The position numbers and the translations under genes were made by a program. A DNA stretch of 64,000 nt from Lumbricus terrestris (Eukaryota; Annelida; Clitellata; Crassiclitellata; Lumbricidae). The stretch covers positions 46,063,253 through 46,127,252 of the forward strand of contig OX457043.1 of NCBI GenBank assembly GCA_949752735.1, read 5' to 3'. Shown here one piece after another: positions 37,585 to 48,900 of this stretch. The notes beneath the pieces are model-generated. The model made no database searches and was not told the DNA's origin. It saw only the letters and a list, made by a program, of their open reading frames with translations. Position 1 is the first letter of the stretch. Each line of letters begins with the position of its first letter.

Positions 37585-40500
37585 TTAGAAACCATATACC
37601 ACTGGTAGAAAGAAGTGTACGTGACGTCTTCTTCCCATTACGTGTTCCAACCCGAGAACTAAACAAAAGGTTTAAAACACAATAGCATAAAACCTTATAC
37701 GTCACGGAGTACGCCCCTGCAAACACCATTGCGAAATTCACCTCAAGTTAACTTGTCCACAAAATATACCGTCAAATGAAAGGTGAACACGGGGTACGCC
37801 CCCTTCAAACACTACCGCAATACTCGCAAGCACTTTATCAATTCAACGTGGCCAGAAAATAAAGCACCACCACCGAGCAATAATATCAGTACATCCCATC
37901 TACTGCTAAAATATAAATGGACACACAAATTAGCTACATACCCGAATATATTCGGCTTACAATGACATTATCAACTGTCGCGACCTCACTTTCTTGAGTT
38001 TCTTCACCAACTGAAGTTTACCACGGATATCTTCAAGCCTCTCAAAGATACCGCACAAACACTCTCATTCCAATATTTCTTATAGCGCATTTACGTGACA
38101 CCAACATTTAGCGCATTTTCGTGACACAACCATTCCTTTCTCATACTTCTGCACACGAACTCGAATTAACGTTAAGTCTGATAAACTATTTGCCTGTCTA
38201 TTTCTTCTTCTGCTTTGCGGAGACATCAGCTTGAACCCCGGTCCAATTTCTTCATCTCACTTCAACCTTTGCACACTCAATATCCGGTCGCTTCTCAACG
38301 AAATACACTACACTGCGCTACATGACCTAATTTCATCCTCTAGTCACCCTCCTGACGCACTCGCCCTAACCGAAACCTGGATAACCTCATCTGCCACTCT
38401 TGCTCAACTTTCTAGCTGTATACCTGACGGATATTCGCTCACAAGTTCACCCCGACAACCTAAAAAATCATTCAAAAGTTCATCATTTAATATTGGAGGC
38501 GGAATTGCCTTCCTAATCCGCGAACCAGCAACTGTTCTTGCATCACCCACTTACTCTTACAAAACCTTCGAATCAGCTTCAATCACACTCAAACTGCCAA
38601 CATCTAAACTAACTATCTTCAATGTCTACCGACCTCCTACGTCATCATCCTACTCTGCAAATAACAGTGATTTTCTCGAAGAATTCAATTCATTTCTATC
38701 TGTCGCTGTAACAACACCTCATGAATTTGTCATCACTGGCGATTTCAACATCCACGTCGACACCCCCGCCGTTCCATCTGTACGTCAGTTCCTTTCCACT
38801 CTGACTGCTTTCAATCTGACCCAACATGTTTCTTTCCCAACTCAGAAATATGGCCATATTCTTGACTTAGTCATTTCCTGTGTCTCATCCGTCCTATCAC
38901 CGATCCTCAGCCGTGAATTCAACACACCCTCTGATCATTACCCTATCTTCACTCAACTCAATATCGAACCATCTCCTCGCCCACCACCCAAACAATGCTC
39001 ATTCCGCCGCATCAGCTCCATCGACCTTGATGCATTCAAACTCGACCTTGAATATTCCTCCCTTCTCCTCAACCCTCCAACAGACCCAAATGATCTCCTG
39101 TCTGCTTACAACTGCACCATGTCCGAACTCCTCAACAAGCACGCTCCTATCATCACCAAACCAGAAACTCACGCAAAAAAACCGTGGTTCAATTCTTTTC
39201 TTCAAGCCCTCAAATCGTCGCGCCGTCGCCTGGAACGAGTTTACAGACGTACACGCGACGACTCTATCCTGAAACAACTCAAAACCTTGACAAATAGATA
39301 CCACAGCCAACTTCTTTCAGCCAAAAAACGCTACCTGTCATCTCTTGTTCATTCAAATTCATCCAACCCTCGAAATCTCTGGAAAACTGTAAACAATCTT
39401 CTTCACCGCGGCACCTCTCACCCCCTTCCGAACTCAATCCCATCTGCGTCCATTGCTGACTCTTTCGCATCCTTTTTCACTGACAAAGTTTCCACCCTTC
39501 GTCTCTCACTACAGACTCTCTTATCGAAATCTACCAGCACGCAAACCGACTCTTCCTATTCAGACGCAACTTTGCCACCTACAATATCTTTCAACCTCTT
39601 CGAGCCTGCTACCGAAGCAGAAATTATCACCCTCATTCAGGCCTCTCAAAACAAGCAATGCGACCTTGACCCAATCCGAACATCTTTGCTAAAAGACTGT
39701 GTAGCCCTTCTTGCTCCCACGATAACCAAGCTCATAAATCTGTCACTCTCAACCGGTACCTTCCCTACGCTTTTCAAAGACTCAGTTGTTAAACCACTTC
39801 TCAAAAAACCATCTCTGGACAAAGAACTCCTATCCAACTATCGTCCAATTTCAAATCTGTCATTCTTATCCAAACTCTCCGAACGGATTGTCCTCTCTCG
39901 TCTCAACAGTTACCTCATTTCCAACAATCTTCTAAACCCAAACCAGTCTGCCTACACTAAGCATCACTCTACCGAAACACTCCTGGCCTCGCTCTACAAC
40001 AAGCTTGTGATGGCGATAAGCCGTCAACAAGTCTCTTGTCTGTGCCTCTTAGACATCTCTGCAGCCTTTGACACAATAGACCATGCTATTCTTCTCAATC
40101 GCCTCTCCTCTGTCTTTGGAATCTCTGGCACTGCCCTCTCATGGATCAAATCATACCTTTCCTCACGCTCTTTCATCGTTAGCGCTTCTGGTCACTCATC
40201 TAATCAACAAATCCTCACCTGTGGTGTCCCTCAAGGTTCAGTCCTTGGTCCTCTCCTGTTCATTCTCTATACCTCCCCACTCAGCAAACTCATTTCATCA
40301 TCCTCTGCTGATCATCACCTCTATGCCGACGACACTCAATTATTCATATCTTTCTCCCCTCGCTCCTTCTCAGGCGCACTAAATCAGTTACGTAACACAA
40401 TCACTCAGATTTCAGCCTGGATGACCGCTAATCTGCTCTGCCTCAACCCCTCAAAAACAGAATTTCTCATCATTGGCCTACGCGAGCAATTAAACAAACT

Positions 40501-41456
40501 AGACTATCCTTCTGACTTTTCTCAAACAGACCCAACTCTTCCTACGCCATACTCTTCTCCTGCCGCAATCTCGGAGTCATTTTTGACAAAAACCTTACTT
40601 TTTCTGACCACATCACCCAGCTATCCCGCACCTGCTATATGCACATCCGCGACCTCCGTCGATTGCGTTCAATTCTAAATTACAAGACCGCCTGCACAAT
40701 AGCCACCTCAATAGTTCATTCCAAACTCGACTACTGCAATTCGCTCTTCCACGAAATAGATTCTCTTCAAATTAAACGCCTCCAAACTATCCAGAATGCT
40801 CTTGCCCGCGCAGTCACTAAGACGCCCAAACATCACCACATAACACCTGTTCTCAAGTCTCTTCATTGGCTAAAAGTTTCTCAGCGCATCCATTACAAAA
40901 TTGTTTCTCTAACCTACAACGCTCTTCAAACCTCTCAGCCCTCCTACATTCGTCAACTAATCACCATCCAACCGCACAGGTCTACGCGCTCATCATCATA
41001 TCTTTCTCTCTCTCGGCCTCCGGTATCATCCTCTCTGAAATTCTGCGACCGCTCCTTAGTCTATGCTGCACCAGCTCTTTGGAACGGACTCCCAACATAC
41101 CTCCGCATGTTTGCTCACCCTCCTATCTCTCCTGCAGTCTCACCTCCAAACAATAATTCAACCTCTCCTCCGCTTGCACTCTCCTCTGCTGCATTCCATT
41201 CACGACTGAAAACCGAACTCTTCAACCTATCCTATCCAGATTCCAATCAGGTTCCATCACCCAACCACCACCATCACCGACAACCACCGTAGCACCACGC
41301 TGTCTCCTCGGCTTGACCTCCCCGGATTTTGACCTGGCACCGGAACGAACACGGCAGCTCTGGCTATTGCGGACTTGATTTGATATAGCGCCGGTGAATA
41401 AGCTGGTCTCCCTGACGTGGCTTTTGTGGGCGCTGAGAAATTCTCGAAGATTTACA
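37585..41456 (+). mobile_element. Near-complete L2/CR1-like LINE
   Basis: It comprises a possible 5' UTR with an imperfect ~105-bp repeat (GGGTACGCCCCCTTCAAACA type, 37700-37850), a long ORF from at least 38162 to 41292, a short 3' UTR, and a 3' end ATTTACATTACATT running into an ACT/AAT array. The 5' boundary is uncertain. It is the longest retrotransposon of the window. Confidence 0.75.
38162..41292 (+). pseudogene. LINE ORF: endonuclease-reverse transcriptase with one frameshift
   Basis: The frame is open upstream of 38231 and reads LFLLLLCGDISLNPGP, a 2A-like motif at 38216-38248. The APE-type endonuclease follows: TETW, NVYRPP, ITGDFNIH and PSDHYP, with residues about 47-50, 131-136, 169-175 and 233-238 counted from the leucine codon at 38231. 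The RT has the DISAAFDTIDH box near residue 605, GVPQGSVLGPLLF, and YADDTQLF near residue 697. A single frameshift at about 40555-40565 moves the C-terminus into another frame, where RNLGVIFDKNLTFSDHITQL, HSKLDYCNSLF, LKSLHWLKVSQRIHYKI and ALWNGLPTYLR continue to the stop at 41292. With that one lesion it is a recent but probably inactive copy. Confidence 0.85.
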
Positions 41457-41746
<290 letters not shown>

Positions 41747-41754
41747 TTACGTGG

Positions 41755-42223
41755 TCCGGAGGAAAATACATGACTTGGGACGCAACCAGCATCCATACCT
41801 GCGCCGTATTATACATAGATAAGACAGCGACGACACCTGGGAGTACGTCTGAACTGGCCGCCTCGCGTAAAATGGCTAAATATGCATACCTCCCTGCATC
41901 CCACAACTTCGTTCCGATTGCGTTGGAAACATTGGGACCAATTAACATTTCAGGTCGCGAGTTTATTGTGGAACTAGGTCATCGGCTGACTGCCGTCACG
42001 GGCGACCCTCAGGAGTCTACACATCTGTTTCAGCGCCTGTCCATTTGCACTCAGCGCTACAACGCAATAGCGTTTAGAGGGTCCTTCATGCATGACACCG
42101 GGGACCAGGTCCAAGAACCATAGTTGCAATTATTTCTCTTCGGAATTGATGTTAGAATGGGAACCTGTCTGTTTTGCAATAAAGGAAGTTGTTTATAATA
42201 ATAATAATAATAATAATAATTAA
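41755..42223 (+). mobile_element. LINE C-terminal fragment 1 with AAT tail
   Basis: The frame ending at 42122 reads ASRKMAKYAYLPASHNFVPI, then ALETLGPINISGREFIVELG, HLFQRLSICTQRYNAIAFRG. This is a C-terminal segment found after the RT in some non-LTR elements, followed by a short 3' UTR and an (AAT)n tail at 42197-42223. The family assignment is from memory of such tails and is moderate. Confidence 0.55.
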
Positions 42224-42326
42224 CAATTAGCACATTTTGCTAGTGTCTAGCCTAGTGCTCACCGTTAATCAGTTCCAGCCAGTTGATGTTGCTCTGTTGG
42301 TTTTGAAAATAAATGATGGTTTTTTC

Positions 42327-42387
<61 letters not shown>
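42224..42387 (+). mobile_element. LINE 3' UTR fragment with AAT tail
   Basis: GTTGGTTTTGAAAATAAATG precedes an AAT array at 42330-42387, matching the pattern of the neighbouring fragments. It has no coding sequence left. Confidence 0.4.
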
Positions 42388-42389
<2 letters not shown>

Positions 42390-42414
42390 TTAATAATAAC
42401 ATTAATAATATTTG

Positions 42415-42671
42415 TCGTTTACAGCTACACATGTCTTCATTCCGCTGGCCCTGGAGACGCTAGGTCCCATCAATTCTAGAGGAATTGATTTTCTAACTGA
42501 TTTAGGTCGTCACCTGTCGCAGGCGTCGGACGATCTGAGAGAGACGTCCTTCCTCTTCCAAAGACTCTCAATTACTATTCAGCGCTTTAACGCTGTGGCC
42601 TTCACGGTCTCTTTCGTTAACCCGATGCCCGCTTTGGAAAAGGGGTAGCCTTTCAATAGCAATAGCATGAC

Positions 42672-42749
<78 letters not shown>
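42415..42749 (+). mobile_element. LINE C-terminal fragment 2 with AAT tail
   Basis: The frame to 42648 reads THVFIPLALETLGPINSRGI, then LFQRLSITIQRFNAVAFTVS. It is the same domain as fragment 1 but clearly diverged, so it is an independent copy of the same family. It ends in AAT repeats at 42671-42749. Confidence 0.55.
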
Positions 42750-42837
42750 GACGACTAGGTGCCGTTCCAGATGTTTTTATCTTAGCATTAGGGTGTAAGT
42801 CCCTGAGGGATCATAAGTACCTCGGGGCAAAAATTTT

Positions 42838-42852
42838 ATAATAATAATAATG

Positions 42853-42897
<45 letters not shown>

Positions 42898-42911
42898 TAT
42901 ATATATATATA
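42838..42911. repeat. (AAT)n-(AT)n microsatellite
   Basis: AAT repeats followed by AT repeats at the 5' junction of the next LINE fragment. Confidence 0.9.
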
Positions 42912-43496
42912 CACCTCGAAACATTGGAAAGACAAAGAGTATGAGAATAAGCCGAGAAGAGGAGGAAGTTACAGAGAAAATAAAAATCAACGGTGAGGAG
43001 GTGGAACAGGTCAAGAGCTTCTGTTACTTGGGAAGCATGATAACAACAGATGCAAGGTGCCAAAGCGATATAAAACGAAGAATAGCAATGGGAAAGGATG
43101 CATTCACGAAAAGAGGAGAATTGTTGAGAGGAGGATTAAACAAAGGCTTAAAGAAAAGACTGGTCAAAACACTGGTATGGAGTGTGGCACTGTATGGGTC
43201 GGAGACCTGGACCATCAAGAAGGAAGATATGAAGAAATTAGAGGCTTTCGAGATGTGGATTTGGAGAAGGATGGAGAAGGTGAGCTGGACGGAGCATGTA
43301 ACGAATGAGGAGGTGCTGCAAATGGTTGGTGAAAAGCGATCGCTAATAACAACAATAAGAGAAAGACAAAAGAACTGGGTTGGGCACGTACTACGAGGAG
43401 ACTCCCTCCTGAAAGAAATCATAGAAGGAAGAATGGAAGGAAAGAGAGGGAGAGGAAGACCGCGACAAATGATGCTCGGAGGGATGATGGTCAACG

Positions 43497-44953
43497 CAGT
43501 GGCGGATTGAGTCCAGGCCCGGGGGGTCTGGTCGCCCCACCGTGCCCCTTTTGGGTAAAAAATGGCGCCCCTCGGACCCGGCCCGTAGTTATTACTTAGG
43601 CCTAATATGTCCTTCATTGAAACTAAGTTATACTTTTACCAGTGACTTTACGCAATCACACCATGAATTTAACATTCATTACAGAATTATTTATATTTAT
43701 TTCTATAGCGGCCATTATGCCTACTTATTTTTATTTATTCCTATGGCGACCATTGCATTTATATGTATTATATAGTTACTGGATAGCTAATTGCCTATGA
43801 AAGTTCGGATTATTGCTCAGTCAGGGATATCCCAGGATTCTTTGGAGCAAAGCCTAGGAATCCTCATGTCAAATCCCAGGATTCTCTGGGGCAAATCCCA
43901 GGATTTCTAGAGGCAAATCACAGCAAAGGATAGGCGGCACAACACTCTTCGCTTTAAAACGCAAATTTCTCAGCAGTGATACAAAATTGTTTAAAACCAG
44001 CCTGGAGATTTTGAGTTGAGTGACATACAAAACTATCAACTTAACTATATTTTGCGGCGACCGACCAGATCTCTTGAAAAGCCTTTGTAGTTGACGAATG
44101 CAACATGGTTTTACATATAAACAAGCACTCGCATCTCTGACAGGAAGTCACGGGTGGTTCGCCATCGGCCATGGTCCATGGACCAATATCCGAAGCTTTA
44201 GCTATCCAGTAACATTATTAGCACACATCAGTGGCCCATTGCCGCACTGCGTATATAAAAAATTTCAACTTGCCGTTATACAAATTAGGTGAATGTGTAT
44301 TTTAGCGTCGTAAATTATTCGCCATTGCATGGGTTTCAGCATTAGTCAAGTGCAAGTCGGATTGACGAAAATAATTTTTCTAAATAGAAGGTTGATTGAT
44401 GAAAGTAATTTCTATTGAGATAGAAGAGGAATTGATAGAAGAGTAATTAATTAAAACAATAATGCTGAAATTGAAGCTGGATTGATGAATAATAATTTTT
44501 AATTAAATAGAAGTTATATTGATGAAAAATATTTGCTGACGAAGTAGAAGCGGTATTGATCAAACAAATTCTTGCCTAAACATAAGCTGGATTGATGCAA
44601 AGGATTCTCGCCAAAATAGAAGTTGAATTTATTAAAAATAACAATGCTGCAACGAGCGAAAAATTTACAGCGCTAAAATACACGTTTACTTGGATCAATA
44701 TTCAATAAATAACATTAGGCTAATAGGCCTAAATATTTGTTATATATAAGCATAAATTTGTGTAACTCAAGTAGCCTAAGTAGTCAAGCGCACAAGTTTA
44801 AACAAAGTTTCTGATTTTAGATTCTTGATTCTGTTTGATGTATTCTGCTAAATCGGATGAATAACTAATTTACTGTTTTTGACTATGTAAGCCCAGGCGC
44901 CCTCTTGAAATTCTCCCCGACCCCCCGTGCAAAAAAACCTAAATCCGCCACTG
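43497..44953. mobile_element. 1.46-kb hAT element inside the LINE
   Basis: Ends CAGTGGCGGATTGAG and AAATCCGCCACTG, duplication GGTCAACG at 43489-43496 and 44954-44961. It carries a copy of the ~40-bp minisatellite at 44340-44640 and CCCAGGATT repeats near 43830-43905. No transposase frame. Confidence 0.9.
44340..44640. repeat. Degenerate ~40-bp minisatellite, second locus
   Basis: Units around AAGCTGGATTGATGA with AT-rich spacers, the same family as 8490-9050. Confidence 0.6.
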
Positions 44954-45158
44954 GGTCAACGGATACAGCAAACTGAAGGAAAAGGCAAAGCACAGAGAGG
45001 AGTGGCGTCATTGGAGGTTGGAACCTGCCGAAGGGCAGAGAACCTAAAGAAAGAAGACCTCGGGCGCTAAAAAAATAATAATAATAATAGTAATAATAAT
45101 AATAACAATAATAATAATAATAATAATTTTTCATTTAGGCCTATTCAATAATTCGTTT

Positions 45159-45575
45159 GTCTGGTAGCAGAGCGGGTTCGAGGGACCAGCAGCTCCCCAT
45201 TGGCCGAAGAGCGTAAAGTTCTACGGGAGGCTACGACAGAGATCAGAGATCAGATAAGTAGGAAGGAGCACTACCAATTAAGGACCGCCAAACAAGTGCT
45301 GCTATCCTGTACGAGAAGCGCTGCGAGACAGGAAGCCAATGCAGAACATCACGCATGTAGGCAGAAACTGGGGCAAATTTTGGGATATGACCAATAAACC
45401 GAGCAGCAGAGCGCATGATCCGGTCAAGACGCCCTATTAAGCTAGATGGGTGGCCGTAAGTTGAAAGCGATACTTCCAGTAATGATGGTGGAGGAACTGA
45501 AAAAGATCGGTATTCAGGAGACAGATCATTCCAAATGCGTGGTGCATTCAACATTTCTGACTTAACCTCATTCAA
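45159..45575 (-). mobile_element. LINE remnant at the left edge of block B
   Basis: Counterpart of 14793-15216, reading STYGHPSSLIGRLDRIMRSA and MRDVLHWLPVSQRFSYRIAA. It is cut at 45159 where it meets the AAT-tailed LINE, marking the duplication breakpoint. Confidence 0.8.
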
Positions 45576-45900
45576 AGATACAATCAGAAAAAAGATAGGC
45601 CTGCAGTATGTCTCGATTAACTTTACATAAACAAATATATCGCTGTCACATTCTGTCGCTTAGCACGCTTTGCGGAATCCCTCAGTCATTTTTAAAGTTT
45701 TTGATAAAAACAGCTTTTTCTAAGCAGTCCAATTTAGACCAAAAAGATATTTCAAATAGCGCAAGATTTCGTTATAATCATTGTTATAAGTTTGACAATG
45801 ACTGAGCCAGTCCTCTTGCATTGTCAATCACCCTTGTCCTGTTCTTGATTTGGACATAACATCTGTTACCACGGCGTTCACTTCGAAGTCATGACCTCGT

Positions 45901-48900
45901 TTAACCGATTAGGTACATCGGCCAGTAGAAGCAGCAGAAGATGAAGAAGGTGAAGGGGAACAAAATACGGGAAGCTTGTTCCAAGGCCATCGCAGGATCT
46001 TCTTTGTAATTGAGTAGACAACAAAAGACTCCAAGGCGACCACGGGACCTTTTCTCGCCTACCGATCCGTCGGTGTCGTTGCTTTCGAGCGCTTTCAGCG
46101 AAGCAGCTTCGACTTTCTGGAATGAAACGGAACAGCAGTGTTTGCGGTTTAAGTAACATGCAGTGCGAACCACTTTTCCCTATTCTGCAGAGTCCTGTGG
46201 CTGTAGGCCTACTCTAATAAGTCTCTAGCGATCGCAAGTTCAGACCTACCGAAAGAGTTTACGAATTATAAGACTTTCAAAGCATATTATAATTTGTAGC
46301 ATTGCATAGCATCTTTCAAATGTATTTGGTGACCAACATAAATATGAAGGTAATAATCAAATGAATATTTTCATAGATATTTGTCGGTTTATACAGGAGA
46401 CCCAAAAGGGGCCAAAAGGGGTCCCGCAAGCTAGAGCTACCTGAGACAATTTAGCTAAGAAAAATGCACCACGGGCATTTATGTTATGCACACACAAAAG
46501 GAGCAAATTTTTAGCTAATAAAATATATGAATAGAAGGAAATTCTAGAATAAATTTTATTAATAAGCAAATATTGTTAAAACGTCGTAGTATAGGCTACG
46601 GCGTTTATTGAATATGAGCGTAACACAATTAAACAGATTATCTTGTGCCAATTTGTTAAAAATGCTTATATTCTATTTTAAAATTACATAATCTCAATAC
46701 AAGGTTCAATGAAAGGTTCCTTTAAGACTAAAAGCATAATAGCTGAATTTTTGCTAATCTTTCAGCCTTTGTCTTTGAAATAAATAGTGCGCTAACCGTC
46801 TGCTTGCTTCTGCGCCTCAGTTGGTTAACCGCTGCATATTCAATGAATGCTCCGAAGACAAACACCAAACAGGTGGCCATCCAAACGTCACTGGCTTTCG
46901 TGACGGAACCAGACGGCAAGCGGTCGACCAGTCCAGAGTTCTGCGTTGTTATCACCAAGACCGAGGTTATCCCGAGAGACGTTCTGGCTGGAGTCGAATC
47001 CGGGTCTATGTAGAAGGACATCCAGGAAAGAAGGACAACGAGGAAACTGGGTAGATAGGTGTTCAGGATGTACATATTGAGTCGACGACTCAGATGGAAG
47101 TATGCTCTCAGACATAGCAAGGAAGCTGCACAGTTAAGGTTAAATTAAGGAACACTAACATATAGTTTGACGACATCCCTGAAAATGTATATTTTAACAG
47201 ACGTTTTATTCTCATGGATCTCTATTTTCAAACGTTTGAAGCTCTGCCACCACATTATTTACATGCGCTTTGTATATTATATATAGCCTATGCAATATAT
47301 AATATATTTGTATATATACATATAATTAAAATGGTAAAGAAAATCACAGCGGAAAAATAAGAGAATGAGACAGGGTGAAAATGACAAATGAGCAAGAAAC
47401 AAAGTAAAAGCGAAGATAGCACAAAGAATTCGGTACCAACGGCAACGACTACAGATCTAAACAATTTTTCTAAATTCTCATATAAAAACTTGTTGAAATC
47501 GGATAAAACACAGTTAAAGACTGAGATTCTGAAGCGAAAATGTGCATAAGAAAATGAAGAGAAGAATTAAATGGATATCGAAACTTCCGTGCTATAAGAC
47601 CCAACCAAAGCTCAAGGGTACGTAGGCCTACCGCACGCATTCTATTTTGTGAAAGGTACGTACGTTTTTTAACGTAGCCTACCCTATTTTAGGGTACGTA
47701 AACGATAAGAAATGCGTTACATCGTAGCTCATTATAGCAATAGCAGTACAATGTGCATTAAATCAATTGTAACCAAAGAATAAAAATCGAATTAAATTTA
47801 CTGCTACGCTAACGGAAGTACCGCCTATGACACATACATGTATACTTGTAGGTTACGAGTCTTTGAGACTGAACTTTAACGTTTCCATTCGTTCAGGCTA
47901 TCTGTCGTGTATTACAGCCCGATTCTGTGTAGGCCTACGCTTAATCCTGAACATTTTGTAACATTTTGTAACAAGGTAAACAGACATTTATTCATGCGCT
48001 CACGCAGACACCACACAGTCATTAGACAATATATTGCATAGCCATCCAAACGATTGCATAGATAATTACAGTAGCGGCGCTAGTGGAGAAGAGGGGAGGG
48101 GCCAAGCCATGTAAAAATGAAATATTTGCACCATTAACCTCCCTAAACCCCCACCCCCAATTAACCATAAAGGTATGCACGAGGTTTGTCGGGTATGAAA
48201 AAGGACCGTTTTCCAAGATTTCGACCAAAATTATGACTTTTTAAAAAAGGTCGTCACAATTTTGGCGACTGAAAACGGACAATTTTCTCCCGCAAATTCA
48301 GCCCCCCTCCAACTGAAATCCTGGCGCCGCCACATGATAATTATATCCGAAGAGATAAGAGTTTCTTGATGGTTGCCTGGTTCAGACGGAGTGCAGACTT
48401 CCATGGTAGTGTTCGTGATCGTATATTCCGGTAGACTGACTCTGATCAGCTCCACGGCCACCTCGTCCACTCTCCAATGAAAGATCATATCATCCGTAGA
48501 GTAGGCATCTGCCACAAATGTAATCGGTGAAGTATTATTAAACGTTATCATCAATAATGAGCATAGGGTGCCTTTTTGAATATAACCCGAATGGGATCGA
48601 AATTGAATAGGTTCAAAACAAAATCATACACGTGTATCAAACTAGGTAGAAATCTAAAGTGTCACCTAAATGGAGGCCGCACATGTAGGCCTAAGGCAAA
48701 AATTATGGAAGTCGGAAGTGAAAAATTACAGTACCTAGACTGAAACCTATACTTACAGCTGCTAAACTCAACAAAGCACGTCTGGTTGTCCATTGGAAAA
48801 CGTTCCAGCAACATGTCGCAGTAGAGAGTGACAGTGTGACGCTGACCGAAATAAATTTGGCCGTTTGGCGAAAGGCGAATTCTCCGATTAGGAACCGTTG

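Larger units (their letters stand above)
42912..45126 (+). mobile_element. LINE C-terminus split by a hAT insertion
   Basis: The first part (to 43496) reads QVKSFCYLGSMITTDARCQS, LYGSETWTIKKEDMKKLEAF, WVGHVLRGDSLLKEIIEG and KRGRGRPRQ, a non-LTR RT C-terminal region. After the hAT insertion the frame resumes at 44962 with GYSKLKEKAKHREEWRHWRL to a stop, then an AAT tail (45068-45126). Removing one GGTCAACG copy plus the insertion restores a continuous frame. Confidence 0.8.
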
